64,000 nt of DNA. Origin: Pelomonas asaccharophilus_A. GTDB taxonomy: Bacteria; Pseudomonadota; Gammaproteobacteria; Burkholderiales; Burkholderiaceae_C. Positions 8,705 to 16,423 of the stretch are shown one piece after another (the stretch's first letter is position 1; each line of letters opens with the position of its first letter). Position numbers and translations under genes: made by a program. The notes under the pieces are model-generated. The model made no database searches. It was not told the origin of the DNA and saw nothing but the letters and a program-made list of their open reading frames with translations. Location of the stretch: assembly GCF_031458115.1 (NCBI RefSeq), contig NZ_JAVDXV010000009.1, positions 62,001 to 126,000 on the forward strand, given 5' to 3'.

Positions 8705-9368
8705 CTACTGCTGCTGTTGCTGCTGCATCTGCGCCAGCAGCTCGCCCATCTTCTGCTGCACCGCCTGGATGGCCTTCAGCGGCCGGATCATGACCTTGAA
8801 ATCGGTGATCTTCTGGGCATCGTTCCAGCGGATCAGGTCCACGCCATTGACCTGCACGCCGTCCAGTTCCAGCTCGAACTCCAGCAGCGCATCGCGCTCG
8901 CCGCGGATCTCGCGCCGGGCCTGTTAGCGCCACGGGAGCAGGCCGCGTTGTGACCAGAAAGCCCGCGAGCAAGGCGCAAACCGCAGCCGGGTTGATACCC
9001 GGCGAGGATTTGCAACGCCGCGCGCGGGCTTTCTGGTCACAACCCGAAGGGAAGGCCACCCGCCAGGGGGCACTCGGCGTTGCACCGCTTGCCCGCATAT
9101 CAATGCGGGCGGCGCGATGCGCCTTGATTGCCCCCTGGCGGATGGCCTTCGCGGCCTACTCCCGTGGCGCTAACAGGCCCTAGCGAAAGCTGGGATTGCC
9201 CAGAATCATCAGCGCCGCGCTCAGGTAGCGGCTGGCCAGCGCGCGGCCCTGCTGAGGCGTGTGCACCACCGGCGAGTGGAAGGCCACGTCGTCGGCCAGC
9301 AACGCGGCCAGCGCCTTGGGGTTGCGGGCCTGGGCCAGCGCATGCCAGGCATCGATGGGATGGGTCAT
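8705..9368 (-). pseudogene. NTF2-like / SnoaL-like protein interrupted by a MITE-like element
   Basis: Two pieces of one small NTF2-fold protein lie on the minus strand. The N-terminal piece (9368-9180) begins MTHPIDAWHALAQ and ends ILGNPSFR followed by a TAG made at the element junction. The C-terminal piece (about 8915-8705) resumes in an open frame as REIRGERDALLEFELELDG and ends in a Gln run. Joined, they give a normal-length protein of about 130 residues in which SFR-x-x-REI is continuous. The family includes isomerase- or hydrolase-like and binding proteins; the original role is unknown. The gene starts 8 nt after the GST stop, so it was probably second in that operon. Confidence 0.85.
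8917..9180. mobile_element. 264-bp MITE-like element with nested inverted repeats
   Basis: The ends are inverted repeats: GGGCCTGTTAGCGCCACGGG (8917-8936) onward matches the complement of the right end for 22 bp perfectly, and for 31 bp with one mismatch. Inside are two further inverted pairs. One is 20 bp perfect (8948-8967 with 9023-9042); the other is 22 bp with one mismatch (9051-9072 with 9129-9150). Each encloses a smaller palindrome. There is no transposase frame, so movement would need help in trans. No clear target duplication is visible. It inserts within a coding sequence, which shows that it is or was mobile. Confidence 0.82.
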
Positions 9369-9376
9369 TTCAGTCC

Positions 9377-9997
9377 TCAAGGCCAGTGGCGTTGGAAAAC
9401 CGCGGCGACGTCGGGGTGTTGCTCCACGCGCTCCAGCTGCGCATGGAAGGTCGGCCGCAGCGCCTGCAGATGGGCCCGGGCGCCGGACCACTTGGACACC
9501 ACGGTGGCCAGCAGCTCCAGCGCGCCGGGCGAACCGGCGTCGAAGCCGATGCCGAACTGGTCGGCGAACACGCACCAGTGGTGGTGCAACCGCGCCCGCG
9601 TGCCGGCGCGGATGCGCTCCTTCATCGCGTCGTCGCAGGGCTCGCACCAGCGCTCCGGGTAGTCCAGCACGCTGATGGCCGCATAGCAGTTGGCCGGGAT
9701 GTAGACCAGCCCGCGCAGCGCCCGTGCCCGCGCGCCGGCGTCCAGCGGCAGCAGCAGGCCCGGCGCGGCGGTGAGGCCCAGGTGGATGAGGATGGCGGCG
9801 CTTTCCGTCAGCACCGTGCCGTCGGCCAGCACCAGCGTCGGGATCTGGCCCAGCGGGTTCACGCGCAGCAGTTCGTCGTAGCCGGGGCCGGGGTTCCAGG
9901 TGGCGGCTTCCACGCCGGTGTAGGCCAGGCCGGCGCGGGCCAGCGCGGCCTCCACGGCGGCCGATCCGGAACCCTTGCTGCCATACAGGGTCAACAT
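9377..9997 (-). CDS. Glutathione S-transferase family protein
   Basis: A 206-residue cytosolic GST. The N-terminal thioredoxin-like domain begins MLTLYGSKGSGSAAVEAAL, contains NPLGQIPTL (cis-Pro, about 48-56) and LTESAAILIHL (Ser-Ala glutathione-binding motif, about 64-74). An all-helical C-terminal domain follows. The catalytic residue near Ser7/Ser10 suggests a Ser- or beta-class-like enzyme. It would conjugate or reduce small electrophiles with glutathione; the substrate is unknown. The broken NTF2-like gene follows it closely. Confidence 0.88.
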   Translation of the reverse strand: MLTLYGSKGSGSAAVEAALARAGLAYTGVEAATWNPGPGYDELLRVNPLGQIPTLVLADGTVLTESAAILIHLGLTAAPGLLLPLDAGARARALRGLVYIPANCYAAISVLDYPERWCEPCDDAMKERIRAGTRARLHHHWCVFADQFGIGFDAGSPGALELLATVVSKWSGARAHLQALRPTFHAQLERVEQHPDVAAVFQRHWP

Positions 9998-10037
9998 GCA
10001 TGACTCCTTCGTCGAGCGTGCAAAATCGTCTCACATC

Positions 10038-10517
10038 ATGTGCCCCACGCCCGCACTGCCGCCATCCCGACGATCCACGCCGCGGCCCAGCTTCGGCCGC
10101 GTCAGCGTGGGCGTGCATGGTCGCGTGATGGTGTCGCGCGCCGAAGGGCCGTTCGACGCCGCGCTGATGGCCGCCGTCAAGCGCGCGATCGCGCTGGCCG
10201 GCAAGCGCCTGCCGGCCGACCGCCGCTTCGGCGACCTGATCGAGATCCACGGCAGCCTGGTCATGGACGCCGACGCGCTGACGCAGCTGCGCCAAAGCAC
10301 CGAGGCATTCACGTCACGCGGCCTGGTGGCCATCTCCACGGTGTTCGTCGTGCAGCCCGGCATCCCCGGCATCGAGCGCCTGCCGGCGCTGCTGGACATC
10401 TGGCGCGCCAGCCGGCCCGTGCGCCGCGCCGAGAGCTTCGACGCGGCCTGGGCGCTGGTCAACGCCGACCTGACCGCGGCGGGCCTACCCACGCAGCCGC
10501 CCCCTTTGCGCGCATGA
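10038..10517 (+). CDS. Unrecognised small protein, possibly STAS-like
   Basis: A 159-residue cytoplasmic protein starting at ATG 10038. The pattern of a short beta strand (FGRVSVGVHGRVMV), a helix with FDAALMAAVKRAI, then FGDLIEIHG and a further helix, then ISTVFVVQPG, resembles a STAS or SpoIIAA-like fold; this is a fold guess, not a family match. Its stop overlaps the ATG of the next gene (ATGA), so the pair is translationally coupled and likely functions together. Confidence 0.6.
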   Translation: MCPTPALPPSRRSTPRPSFGRVSVGVHGRVMVSRAEGPFDAALMAAVKRAIALAGKRLPADRRFGDLIEIHGSLVMDADALTQLRQSTEAFTSRGLVAISTVFVVQPGIPGIERLPALLDIWRASRPVRRAESFDAAWALVNADLTAAGLPTQPPPLRA

Positions 10518-11989
10518 CGGCCGAAGTCACGGGCCTGCAATGGCCGCTGGATGCCAAGGGCAAGCGCGCATCGGGCGCGCCGGGCCAGCGCATCGTCGCG
10601 GCCGCACTGCGCGGGCTGGATTCCGCGGCCGCCGACGCCGTCGTTGCCGAACGTGACTGGCGCCACGCCTACCCGCGCCACTGGCGCGCACTGGTGCAGA
10701 CCCAGGCCGCGCGGCCGGTGGGCGTCGTCGCATCGGCACGCGCGGGCTTGCATGCGGCCTGGGCCGAGCTGCCCTTCGTGCGCGCCGGCCATCCGCTGGC
10801 GCTGGCCGACGCGATGCGCTCGCCGCAGCGCTCGCTGCAGACACTGCAACTGCGCGGCAGCGGCGATGCGGCTCCGGCGCGCTGGACCGTGCCGCACCAG
10901 GGCCGCGAGCTGCATGGCGACGCACTGGCGCGCCAGATCGACCGCTGGGAGAAGGCCGGCGTCTGCGAACCCGCGCACGCCGCCGCGCTGCGCGACTGCC
11001 TGGCCCACCCGGAGTGGTTCGACCTGTCCGACCAGCACCTGGTGCTGCTGGGCGCCGGCAGCGAGGCCGGGCCGCTGGGATGGTTGGCGAAGTGGCGAGC
11101 CAACCTCGTCGGTGTGGACCTGGCACGCGCCGCTACGTGGAAGCGCATCGCCGCGACCGTGGCCGCCGGCAATGCGACGCTGACGGCACCCGTCGCGCCG
11201 GGCCAGCCGCTGGACGCGGCGCATGCCGGCGCCGACCTGCTGGCCGACACGCCGGACATTGCCGCCTGGCTGGTGTCGCTGGGCCGGCCGCTGTCCATCG
11301 CCAACCTCGCCTACCTGGACGGCGAGCGCCATGTGCGCGTGTCGCTGGCGATGGACGCCATCAGCGCCACGCTGTGCGCCGCCGATGCCCGCACGCAGCT
11401 GGCCTACATGGCCACGCCCACCGATGTGTTCGCCGTGCCCGAGACGCTGGCCAGTGCCGTCATGCAGCGCTATGCGCAGCGCGGCGTTGTCAAGAAGCTG
11501 GCGCAGTTCGGCGCGCGGCTGTCCAGCGGCGGGCGCGGCTTTGCGCCGCACATGCAGGCGCTGGTGGATGCCGGCGATTTCGGCCACTGGGGCCTGGTGG
11601 ACGCGCTGGTCGTCGAGCAAGGCCCCAACTACGCGCTGGCCAAACGGCTGCAGCAGTGGCGGGCGCTGGTGGCGCGGGCCGACGGACATCGCGTGGCCTT
11701 CAACGTCGCGCCCAGCACCACGACGGCGTCGGTCGTCTCCAACCCCTTGCTGGCCGCCGGCTTTCGCGGCGCCAAGGCCTTTGGCGTGGAGGTGTTCGAG
11801 CCGGCCACCACCAATGCGCTGATGGCCGCGATGTGGGTGCACCAGCTGCGCACCGAGGCACGCGACTTCGCGCATCCGCTGAAGCTGCTGGTGCACACCG
11901 CCAACCACGGCGGCCTGTGGCGGCTGCCCTACCTGCCGCGCTCGGTGCTGCCGATGGCGGCGCTGCTGGGCTTCGTGAAGCGGCGCTGA
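10514..11989 (+). CDS. Unrecognised 491-aa protein with a Rossmann-like segment
   Basis: A soluble 491-residue protein with no signal peptide or TM helix until a weakly hydrophobic C-terminus. Around residues 175-195 there is a Rossmann-type nucleotide-binding look: LVLLGAGSEAGPLGWLAKW followed by NLVGVDL, like the start of a SAM- or NAD-binding domain. I do not know the family. It is coupled by ATGA to the upstream small protein and convergent with the 85-residue gene. The sequence is well conserved-looking (few low-complexity runs), so a real enzyme is likely; the reaction cannot be named. Confidence 0.65.
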   Translation: MTAEVTGLQWPLDAKGKRASGAPGQRIVAAALRGLDSAAADAVVAERDWRHAYPRHWRALVQTQAARPVGVVASARAGLHAAWAELPFVRAGHPLALADAMRSPQRSLQTLQLRGSGDAAPARWTVPHQGRELHGDALARQIDRWEKAGVCEPAHAAALRDCLAHPEWFDLSDQHLVLLGAGSEAGPLGWLAKWRANLVGVDLARAATWKRIAATVAAGNATLTAPVAPGQPLDAAHAGADLLADTPDIAAWLVSLGRPLSIANLAYLDGERHVRVSLAMDAISATLCAADARTQLAYMATPTDVFAVPETLASAVMQRYAQRGVVKKLAQFGARLSSGGRGFAPHMQALVDAGDFGHWGLVDALVVEQGPNYALAKRLQQWRALVARADGHRVAFNVAPSTTTASVVSNPLLAAGFRGAKAFGVEVFEPATTNALMAAMWVHQLRTEARDFAHPLKLLVHTANHGGLWRLPYLPRSVLPMAALLGFVKRR

Positions 11990-11998
11990 AGCGCGCGG

Positions 11999-12256
11999 TC
12001 AGCCGACGGACACGCCGGCGGCCTGCAGGCGCGCGCGGATGTCGGCCAGACTGCCCTCGTACTCCCAGTACATGACGCGGCCGTGCGAGGACGTGACCAG
12101 CAGGTACTGCTCGGAGACCGACTGCAGCCGCGACACCGCCAGCAGCTTCTCGACGAAGGGCTGGTCGCTGAAGGTCTCGACGACCTCCTGGTTGTCGTCG
12201 GTGTAGCCGTGCAGGACGAGGGCATTGCGCACGCGAACGGAGATGAAGGCGGTCAT
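11999..12256 (-). CDS. Unrecognised 85-aa protein
   Basis: A small soluble protein, probably alpha/beta, with FISVRVRNALVLHGYTDDN at the N-terminus and a hydrophobic core that fits a compact domain. There are no cysteines and no signal peptide. The start overlaps the amidase stop (ATGA), making it the last gene of a peroxiredoxin-amidase-small protein operon. The tight coupling argues that it is translated, but nothing indicates its role. Confidence 0.6.
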   Translation of the reverse strand: MTAFISVRVRNALVLHGYTDDNQEVVETFSDQPFVEKLLAVSRLQSVSEQYLLVTSSHGRVMYWEYEGSLADIRARLQAAGVSVG

Positions 12257-13647
12257 GGTTCAGTGGGGTTGAAAGGCCAGGGGCGTTGCGCGGGCCGCAG
12301 CTGCTCCCACGCCGCGCCCAGCGCCAGCACGCCGGCATCGTCGAAGCGGCGGCCGATGATCTGCAGGCCGATGGGCAGCCCTGCGGCCGTGTAGCCAGCG
12401 TTGATCGCCAGCGCCGGCTGCTCGCTCATGTTGAACGGCAACGTGAACGCGATGTGCTCGAAGGGCCGCGCCGGGTCATGCAGCGGGCTGGCCTGATGGG
12501 CCGGCCAAGCCGGCATGGGGCTGACGGGCGACAGCACGAAGTCGAAGGGCTGAGCCCCGTCCATGGCCGCGTTGGCCGCCTCGCGCAGCGCCTGCATCTG
12601 GCTGTAGCCGCGGAACACGGTCGCGCCGTCGTAGTGAGCCGCGGGCGCGACCCAGTCGAGGATGTAGGGCAGCACCTGGGCGCGGCGTTCGTCGGGCAGC
12701 GCGGAGATGTCCAGCCACGAACGCATGCGCCAGAAGCGGTCCATGCCGTCGGCCATCTCGCGCGTGGTGAACGCGGGCAGCGGCTCGACGATGGCGCCCT
12801 GCGCCTCGAAGGCGCGTGCCGCGGCGGTGACGGCCGCGAGCACCTCGGGCTGCGGCGCCTCGCCCCAGCCGGCGTCCAGCCACAGGCCCATGCGCAAGCC
12901 GCGGAGCTCCAGCGGCCTCGGCAAGACCTGGCCCGGCGGCAGCTGCGTCGGGTCGCGCGCATCGGGCTGCGCCAATGCGGCCAGCATCAGCGTGGCGTCT
13001 TCCACCGTGCGCGTCAGCGGCCCGGCGACGCGACCGGCATAGCCCGGCTTGATGGGCACACGGCCATGGCTGGGCTTGAGCCCGACCAGGCCACACCAGC
13101 CAGCCGGCAGCCGGATGGAGCCGCCGATATCGGTGCCCAGGTGCAGCGGGCCATAGCCCGCGGCCGCCGCGGCGGCGGCACCGGCGCTGGAGCCGCCCGG
13201 CGTCATGCGCGTGTCCCAGGGGTTGCGCGCCGGCTCGGCGTACAGGCTGGACAGGCCCGAGCTGAGCATGCCGTAGTCGGGCATCGTCGTGCGCGCCCAG
13301 GCGATGGCACCGGCCTCGCGCAGGCGTGCCGCGGGCGGGGCCTCGAAGTCGGCCACCGCATCGTCCGGCATCGCGGCAGTGCCCAAGCGGTAGGCCGCAC
13401 CGGGCACTGCGATGTTCTCCTTCAGCGTGACGGGCACGCCGTCCAGTGCCAGCGCGGTGCCGGCGCGCCAGCGGGCTTCGCTGGCCCGGGCGGCGGTCAG
13501 CGCCGCGTCGGCATCGACGGCGCACAGCGCATGCAGCTGGCCCTCGCGCGCAGTCGCGTGGGCCAGAACGGCCCGCATGACGTCCACCGGCGACAGCTCG
13601 CGCCGGCCGTAAGCCGCCAGCAGTGCGGCCGTGCCGAGGTGGATCAC
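12253..13647 (-). CDS. Amidase-signature family hydrolase
   Basis: A 464-residue cytoplasmic amidase. The Ser-cisSer-Lys triad is visible: Lys in VTLKENI (about 78), the Gly/Ser signature TPGGSSAGAAAAAAAGYG (about 150-167) and the nucleophile Ser in GTDIGGSIRLPAG (about 176). It hydrolyses amides, but the substrate (acetamide, aryl amide or other) is not evident. It is not GatA by context, since no gatB or gatC is near. The start is taken as GTG at 13647, which overlaps the peroxiredoxin stop (GTGA); its own stop overlaps the next ATG. Confidence 0.88.
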   Translation of the reverse strand: MIHLGTAALLAAYGRRELSPVDVMRAVLAHATAREGQLHALCAVDADAALTAARASEARWRAGTALALDGVPVTLKENIAVPGAAYRLGTAAMPDDAVADFEAPPAARLREAGAIAWARTTMPDYGMLSSGLSSLYAEPARNPWDTRMTPGGSSAGAAAAAAAGYGPLHLGTDIGGSIRLPAGWCGLVGLKPSHGRVPIKPGYAGRVAGPLTRTVEDATLMLAALAQPDARDPTQLPPGQVLPRPLELRGLRMGLWLDAGWGEAPQPEVLAAVTAAARAFEAQGAIVEPLPAFTTREMADGMDRFWRMRSWLDISALPDERRAQVLPYILDWVAPAAHYDGATVFRGYSQMQALREAANAAMDGAQPFDFVLSPVSPMPAWPAHQASPLHDPARPFEHIAFTLPFNMSEQPALAINAGYTAAGLPIGLQIIGRRFDDAGVLALGAAWEQLRPAQRPWPFNPTEP

Positions 13648-14174
13648 TTCTTCAGCTTCTCGGCCGCCTGCAGCATCGCGGCGATGTGGCCATCGGGATT
13701 CATGCTGGCGTGCACGGCGGCGATCTTGCCGTCGGTGCCGATCAGGAAGGACACGCGGTCGGCCATGCTGCCGGGCACCATCTTCAGCGCCACGTCGTAG
13801 TCCTTGATGGTCTTGCCGTTGGCGTCGGCGGCGACGGCGAACTTGCTGCGGCAGGCCTCCACGCTGAACTTCTTCAGCGTGTCGATGTTGTCGTTGGACA
13901 TGCCGATGACGGTGGTGTTGAAGGCCTTGAACTTGTCCGTCGCCTCGGCGAACTGGTGGGCCTCGACCGTGCAGCCGCTGGTGAAGGCCTTGGGATAAAA
14001 GTACAGCACCACCGGGCCCTTCTTCAGCGTCTCGGCCAGGCTGAACTTGAAGGCCTGGCCGCCCACGGCGGCTTCGGTCGTGAAGTCGGGCGCCGGGGCG
14101 CCGACGGCCAGCGCGGCATGGGCCAGCGGCATCAACAGCGCAGCAGACAGCGCGCAAAGCGACTTGATCAACAT
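13644..14174 (-). CDS. Exported peroxiredoxin (AhpC/TSA, Bcp-like)
   Basis: A 176-residue thiol peroxidase with a cleavable signal peptide (MLIKSLCALSAALLMPLAHA), so it acts in the periplasm. The peroxidatic Cys is in YPKAFTSGCTVEAHQF (about residue 71), matching the family P-x3-T-x2-C pattern with one substitution next to the Cys. A second Cys (EACRSKF, about 112) could be the resolving residue. It reduces peroxides with electrons from a thiol partner. It starts 46 nt after bufC, which hints at shared copper or oxidative-stress duty, and is coupled to the amidase downstream. Confidence 0.87.
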   Translation of the reverse strand: MLIKSLCALSAALLMPLAHAALAVGAPAPDFTTEAAVGGQAFKFSLAETLKKGPVVLYFYPKAFTSGCTVEAHQFAEATDKFKAFNTTVIGMSNDNIDTLKKFSVEACRSKFAVAADANGKTIKDYDVALKMVPGSMADRVSFLIGTDGKIAAVHASMNPDGHIAAMLQAAEKLKK

Positions 14175-14220
14175 CGGGCAATCCTCGGGGTGGCAGTTGG
14201 GCCCGCAGGATAGCGGCGCG

Positions 14221-14997
14221 TCAACCGTCCTGCAGCAGCCCGTCGGACAACCAACCCTGCAGCAGGGCGATGACGGCTGGCGCGGCGGACCCGGCATCGC
14301 CCAGCGCCAGCGCGGCGCGCTCGCACAGTCCCGCGAACGGCTCGCCGCCGGCCACCGCCTGCAGCAGCGCGGCCTCCAGCGGCTCCAGCGAGCGCCAGCG
14401 GGTCTCGCCGTGCTGGCGCCAGGCCAGCAGCGTGTGCTCGTGCGCCACCGGCTCGTCCAGCTCGGGCTGAGCTTCGCCGGGCTGCCATTCGCGCAGCGCC
14501 AGCCAGGCGGGCTCGACGGCATGGGCCAGCGCCACGCGCTGCACGCTGGGATGCAGGCGCAGCTGCAGGCCGGCCCAGTCGTCCGGGCTCAGCGCGGCCA
14601 GCGTGGCGGGCTGCAGCAGCGGCGCGTCGGCGGCGTCGAAGGCGCTGCGCAGCGCCCAGTCCATGCGGGCGAAGTCCACCAGGCTGGCGTGCGGCACCAG
14701 CTCGTCGCCGGCCGTGGCCATGAAATCGGCCAACTCGTGGCCGAACCAGCGTATGGACGGATGGCGGCTGGGCCGCGCGGCGATGTAGGCCTGGGCCAGC
14801 GCGTTAAAGGGCTCGTCGCCCAGCGCGCGGCCCAGCACCGTGTAGTTGTCGGCCAGCGCCTCGGCCAGCCGCGCGCGGTAGGCGTGGCGGTAGACCTCCA
14901 GGCCGGTGGCGAAGTCGCCGGCCAGCAGGAGGCCAGGGTCGCTGCCGTCGCGGATGGCCGTCGCGAGCTGTTGCTGCTGTTGCCTGATGTCACTCAT
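14221..14997 (-). CDS. bufC: BufC-type partner of the MNIO maturase (DUF2063)
   Basis: A 258-residue protein of the DUF2063 / HvfC-BufC family, which binds the MNIO enzyme and presents the precursor peptide. The family's N-terminal helical domain is clear: YRHAYRARLAEALADNY (about 36-52), ALGDEPFNALAQAYIAARPS and RWFGHELADFM. The C-terminal half is a less conserved winged domain. The start ATG overlaps the bufB stop (ATGA). Established knowledge: such pairs convert Cys residues of the precursor to heterocycles. The exact chemistry here is inferred from homology. Confidence 0.88.
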   Translation of the reverse strand: MSDIRQQQQQLATAIRDGSDPGLLLAGDFATGLEVYRHAYRARLAEALADNYTVLGRALGDEPFNALAQAYIAARPSRHPSIRWFGHELADFMATAGDELVPHASLVDFARMDWALRSAFDAADAPLLQPATLAALSPDDWAGLQLRLHPSVQRVALAHAVEPAWLALREWQPGEAQPELDEPVAHEHTLLAWRQHGETRWRSLEPLEAALLQAVAGGEPFAGLCERAALALGDAGSAAPAVIALLQGWLSDGLLQDG

Positions 14998-15815
14998 GCC
15001 TGGCGCGCCAGTTCGCGTGCAAAGGACAGCTCGGCCAGCAGCTCCGTCAGCGGCGGGATATGGTCGTCGCGCTCGATCATGGTCGGCACGCGGCCGAAGC
15101 GCTTCAGCGCGTGCGCGTACAGCGCCCAGACCTCGTCGCGCACCGGGTGGTCGTGCGTGTCGATGACGATGTCGCCGCGGTCCTCGTGGCCGGCCAGATG
15201 GATCTGGCGCACGACACCCGCCGGGATGGCATCCAGATAGGCCAGCGGATCGAAGCCGTGGTTGCGGCCGGACACGTAGATGTTGTTGACGTCCAGCAGC
15301 AGTTGCGCGCCGGTGGCCTTCAGCAGCTGTGCAATGAAGTCCCACTCGGCCATCTCGTCTGCCGCGAAGCGCACATAGCTGGACACGTTCTCCAGCACCA
15401 GCGGCCGGCCCAGGGCGTCCTGCACCTGCGCGATGCGGCCGCCCACGTGGTCCAGCGCGGCACGGGTCAGCGGCACGGGCAGCAGGTCGTGCAGCTGGCT
15501 GTGCGCGTCGGCGCTCCAGCACAGGTGGTCGGACACCCAGCCGGGTTCGATGCGGTCCGCCAGCGCCTTCAGCTCGCGCAGATAGGTCAGGTCCAGCGGC
15601 TCGGGCCCCGCGACGGACATCGACACGCCGTGCATGACGACGGGGTAGTCCGCGCGGATGCGCTCCAGGTGCGCCAGCGGCGGGCCGCCCGGCACCAGGT
15701 AGTTCTCGGAAATGATCTCCAGCCAGTCGGGGCGCGCGCCGGCATCCACGCCGGCCTCGAAGGCGGCGTAATGCTCGACGCGCAGACCGAGGCCGAAGCC
15801 TTGGATCTTGGTCAT
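14994..15815 (-). CDS. bufB: BufB-type multinuclear iron oxidase (MNIO, DUF692)
   Basis: A 273-residue TIM-barrel enzyme of the DUF692/MbnB superfamily that oxidises Cys residues in a RiPP precursor. The His/Asp/Glu metal ligands are present in order: VMHGVSMS, VSDHLCW, LENVSSY, LLDVNNIYV, QIHLAGH, DTHDHP and MIERDDH. I chose ATG 15815; an in-frame GTG at 15827 lies right behind a T-run and has no better ribosome site. It overlaps bufC by ATGA, and the precursor gene bufA lies 132 nt upstream, separated by a hairpin repeat and a terminator-like stem. Confidence 0.92.
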   Translation of the reverse strand: MTKIQGFGLGLRVEHYAAFEAGVDAGARPDWLEIISENYLVPGGPPLAHLERIRADYPVVMHGVSMSVAGPEPLDLTYLRELKALADRIEPGWVSDHLCWSADAHSQLHDLLPVPLTRAALDHVGGRIAQVQDALGRPLVLENVSSYVRFAADEMAEWDFIAQLLKATGAQLLLDVNNIYVSGRNHGFDPLAYLDAIPAGVVRQIHLAGHEDRGDIVIDTHDHPVRDEVWALYAHALKRFGRVPTMIERDDHIPPLTELLAELSFARELARQA

Positions 15816-15833
15816 GCGTATCAGCACAAAAAC

Positions 15834-15858
15834 GGCGCGGCGCCATCGGCGTCGCGCC
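15834..15858 (-). terminator. Terminator-like hairpin between bufA and bufB
   Basis: On the minus strand GGCGCGACGCC and GGCGCCGCGCC form an 11-position stem with one mismatch and a GAT loop, followed at once by GTTTTTG. It lies only 18 nt upstream of the bufB ATG and downstream of the precursor gene. It probably lets most transcripts stop after bufA, with read-through into bufBC, so that precursor exceeds maturase. Confidence 0.55.
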
Positions 15859-15867
15859 TCCTCCAGC

Positions 15868-15943
15868 GGCTGCCGTGGATCTGGCTTCGCCAGGCCACTG
15901 GCAGCCCCCCTTGAGGGGCCGCGGCTGCGCCGCGGTAGGGGGT
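15868..15943. repeat. Palindromic intergenic repeat between bufA and bufB
   Basis: Two adjacent hairpins. GGCTGCC (15868-15874) pairs with GGCAGCC (15900-15906), with further pairing inside. CCCCC then TTGAGGGG and CCGCGGCTGCGCCGCGG end in TAGGGGG by 15943. The pattern resembles extragenic palindromes common in this order. It does not encode protein. Together with the hairpin next to bufB it separates precursor from maturase. Confidence 0.55.
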
Positions 15944-15947
15944 GGTC

Positions 15948-16202
15948 TTACTTCTCTACCTTGCCGCCAGCCTTGGTGCACTCGTCAGCGGTCTTCTTGC
16001 TGACCCAGCCCTGGCCCTTGCAGCCGTTCTGGCCCTTGCAGCCGCTCTTGGCGGTCTTGCATTCGGACGTGCCCTTGCAGCTGTTCACGCCCGAGCACTT
16101 GACCATGCCGTCGGCGGCGACGGCGGTGGTGGGCACGGCGGTGGCGAACAGCGCAGCGGCCGCGGCGGCAATGCCCAGGCCAGTCTTCATGGAAGCGTTC
16201 AT
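15948..16202 (-). CDS. bufA2: BufA2-type bufferin precursor peptide
   Basis: An 84-residue RiPP precursor. Residues 1-30 are a Sec signal (MNASMKTGLGIAAAAAALFA onward, cut after AVAA). The mature part holds six Cys: VKCSGVNSC, KGTSEC, KTAKSGC, KGQNGC and a C-terminal DEC. The K-G-x-x-x-C spacing with NSCKG and NGCKGQGW is that of the second bufferin family rather than the EGKCG repeats of HvfA-type precursors. Bufferins are exported, modified by the MNIO enzyme and sequester copper in the periplasm. The Met chosen at 16202 has AGGAA/GGAG-like sequence upstream; an upstream frame extension is not needed. Confidence 0.88.
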   Translation of the reverse strand: MNASMKTGLGIAAAAAALFATAVPTTAVAADGMVKCSGVNSCKGTSECKTAKSGCKGQNGCKGQGWVSKKTADECTKAGGKVEK

Positions 16203-16282
16203 GAATGTCTCCAAACAAAAAGGAAGTGGTTGAGATCGGGTCACCACAGGCTGGTTCTTTCGGAACCAACCCGCCAGCCTGC

Positions 16283-16308
16283 GTCGGAGCAACACACCGA
16301 GTCCTTAC
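16283..16308 (-). promoter_or_regulatory. ECF-sigma-like promoter upstream of bufA
   Basis: On the minus strand GTAAGG (16308-16303) is followed by 16 nt and CGAC (16286-16283). This resembles the GTAACC-N16-CGAA promoter known for bufferin operons under an ECF sigma factor in Caulobacter. The leader to the bufA ATG would be about 75 nt. No ECF sigma gene is in the window. The match is partial, so it is a candidate only. Confidence 0.4.
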
Positions 16309-16423
16309 AGCCAGCGCCCGGATTCTGATTACCTGCCGTTATGGCTGCAATGCCGCGTGGCATTCGTCATGCCGCGTAGCCAGCCGCTAGAGTGCGGCAA
16401 GCCTGCGCCTGCCTTTCTCTCCC

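Noticed and set aside
8705..8730. A CAG/CTG microsatellite
   Set aside because: It is a short Gln run at the end of the NTF2-like protein, only about seven codons long.
8917..9180. An integron attC-like site (GTTAGCGC and GCGCTAAC near the ends)
   Set aside because: The ends do not fit the GTTRRRY / RYYYAAC core rules, no integrase is present, and the long perfect inverted ends fit a MITE better.
12253..13647. GatA subunit of the tRNA amidotransferase
   Set aside because: No gatB or gatC is nearby and the operon partners are a peroxiredoxin and a small unknown protein; a general amidase is more likely.
15948..16202. A metallothionein
   Set aside because: The signal peptide, Cys spacing and adjacent MNIO and DUF2063 genes identify a bufferin-type precursor.
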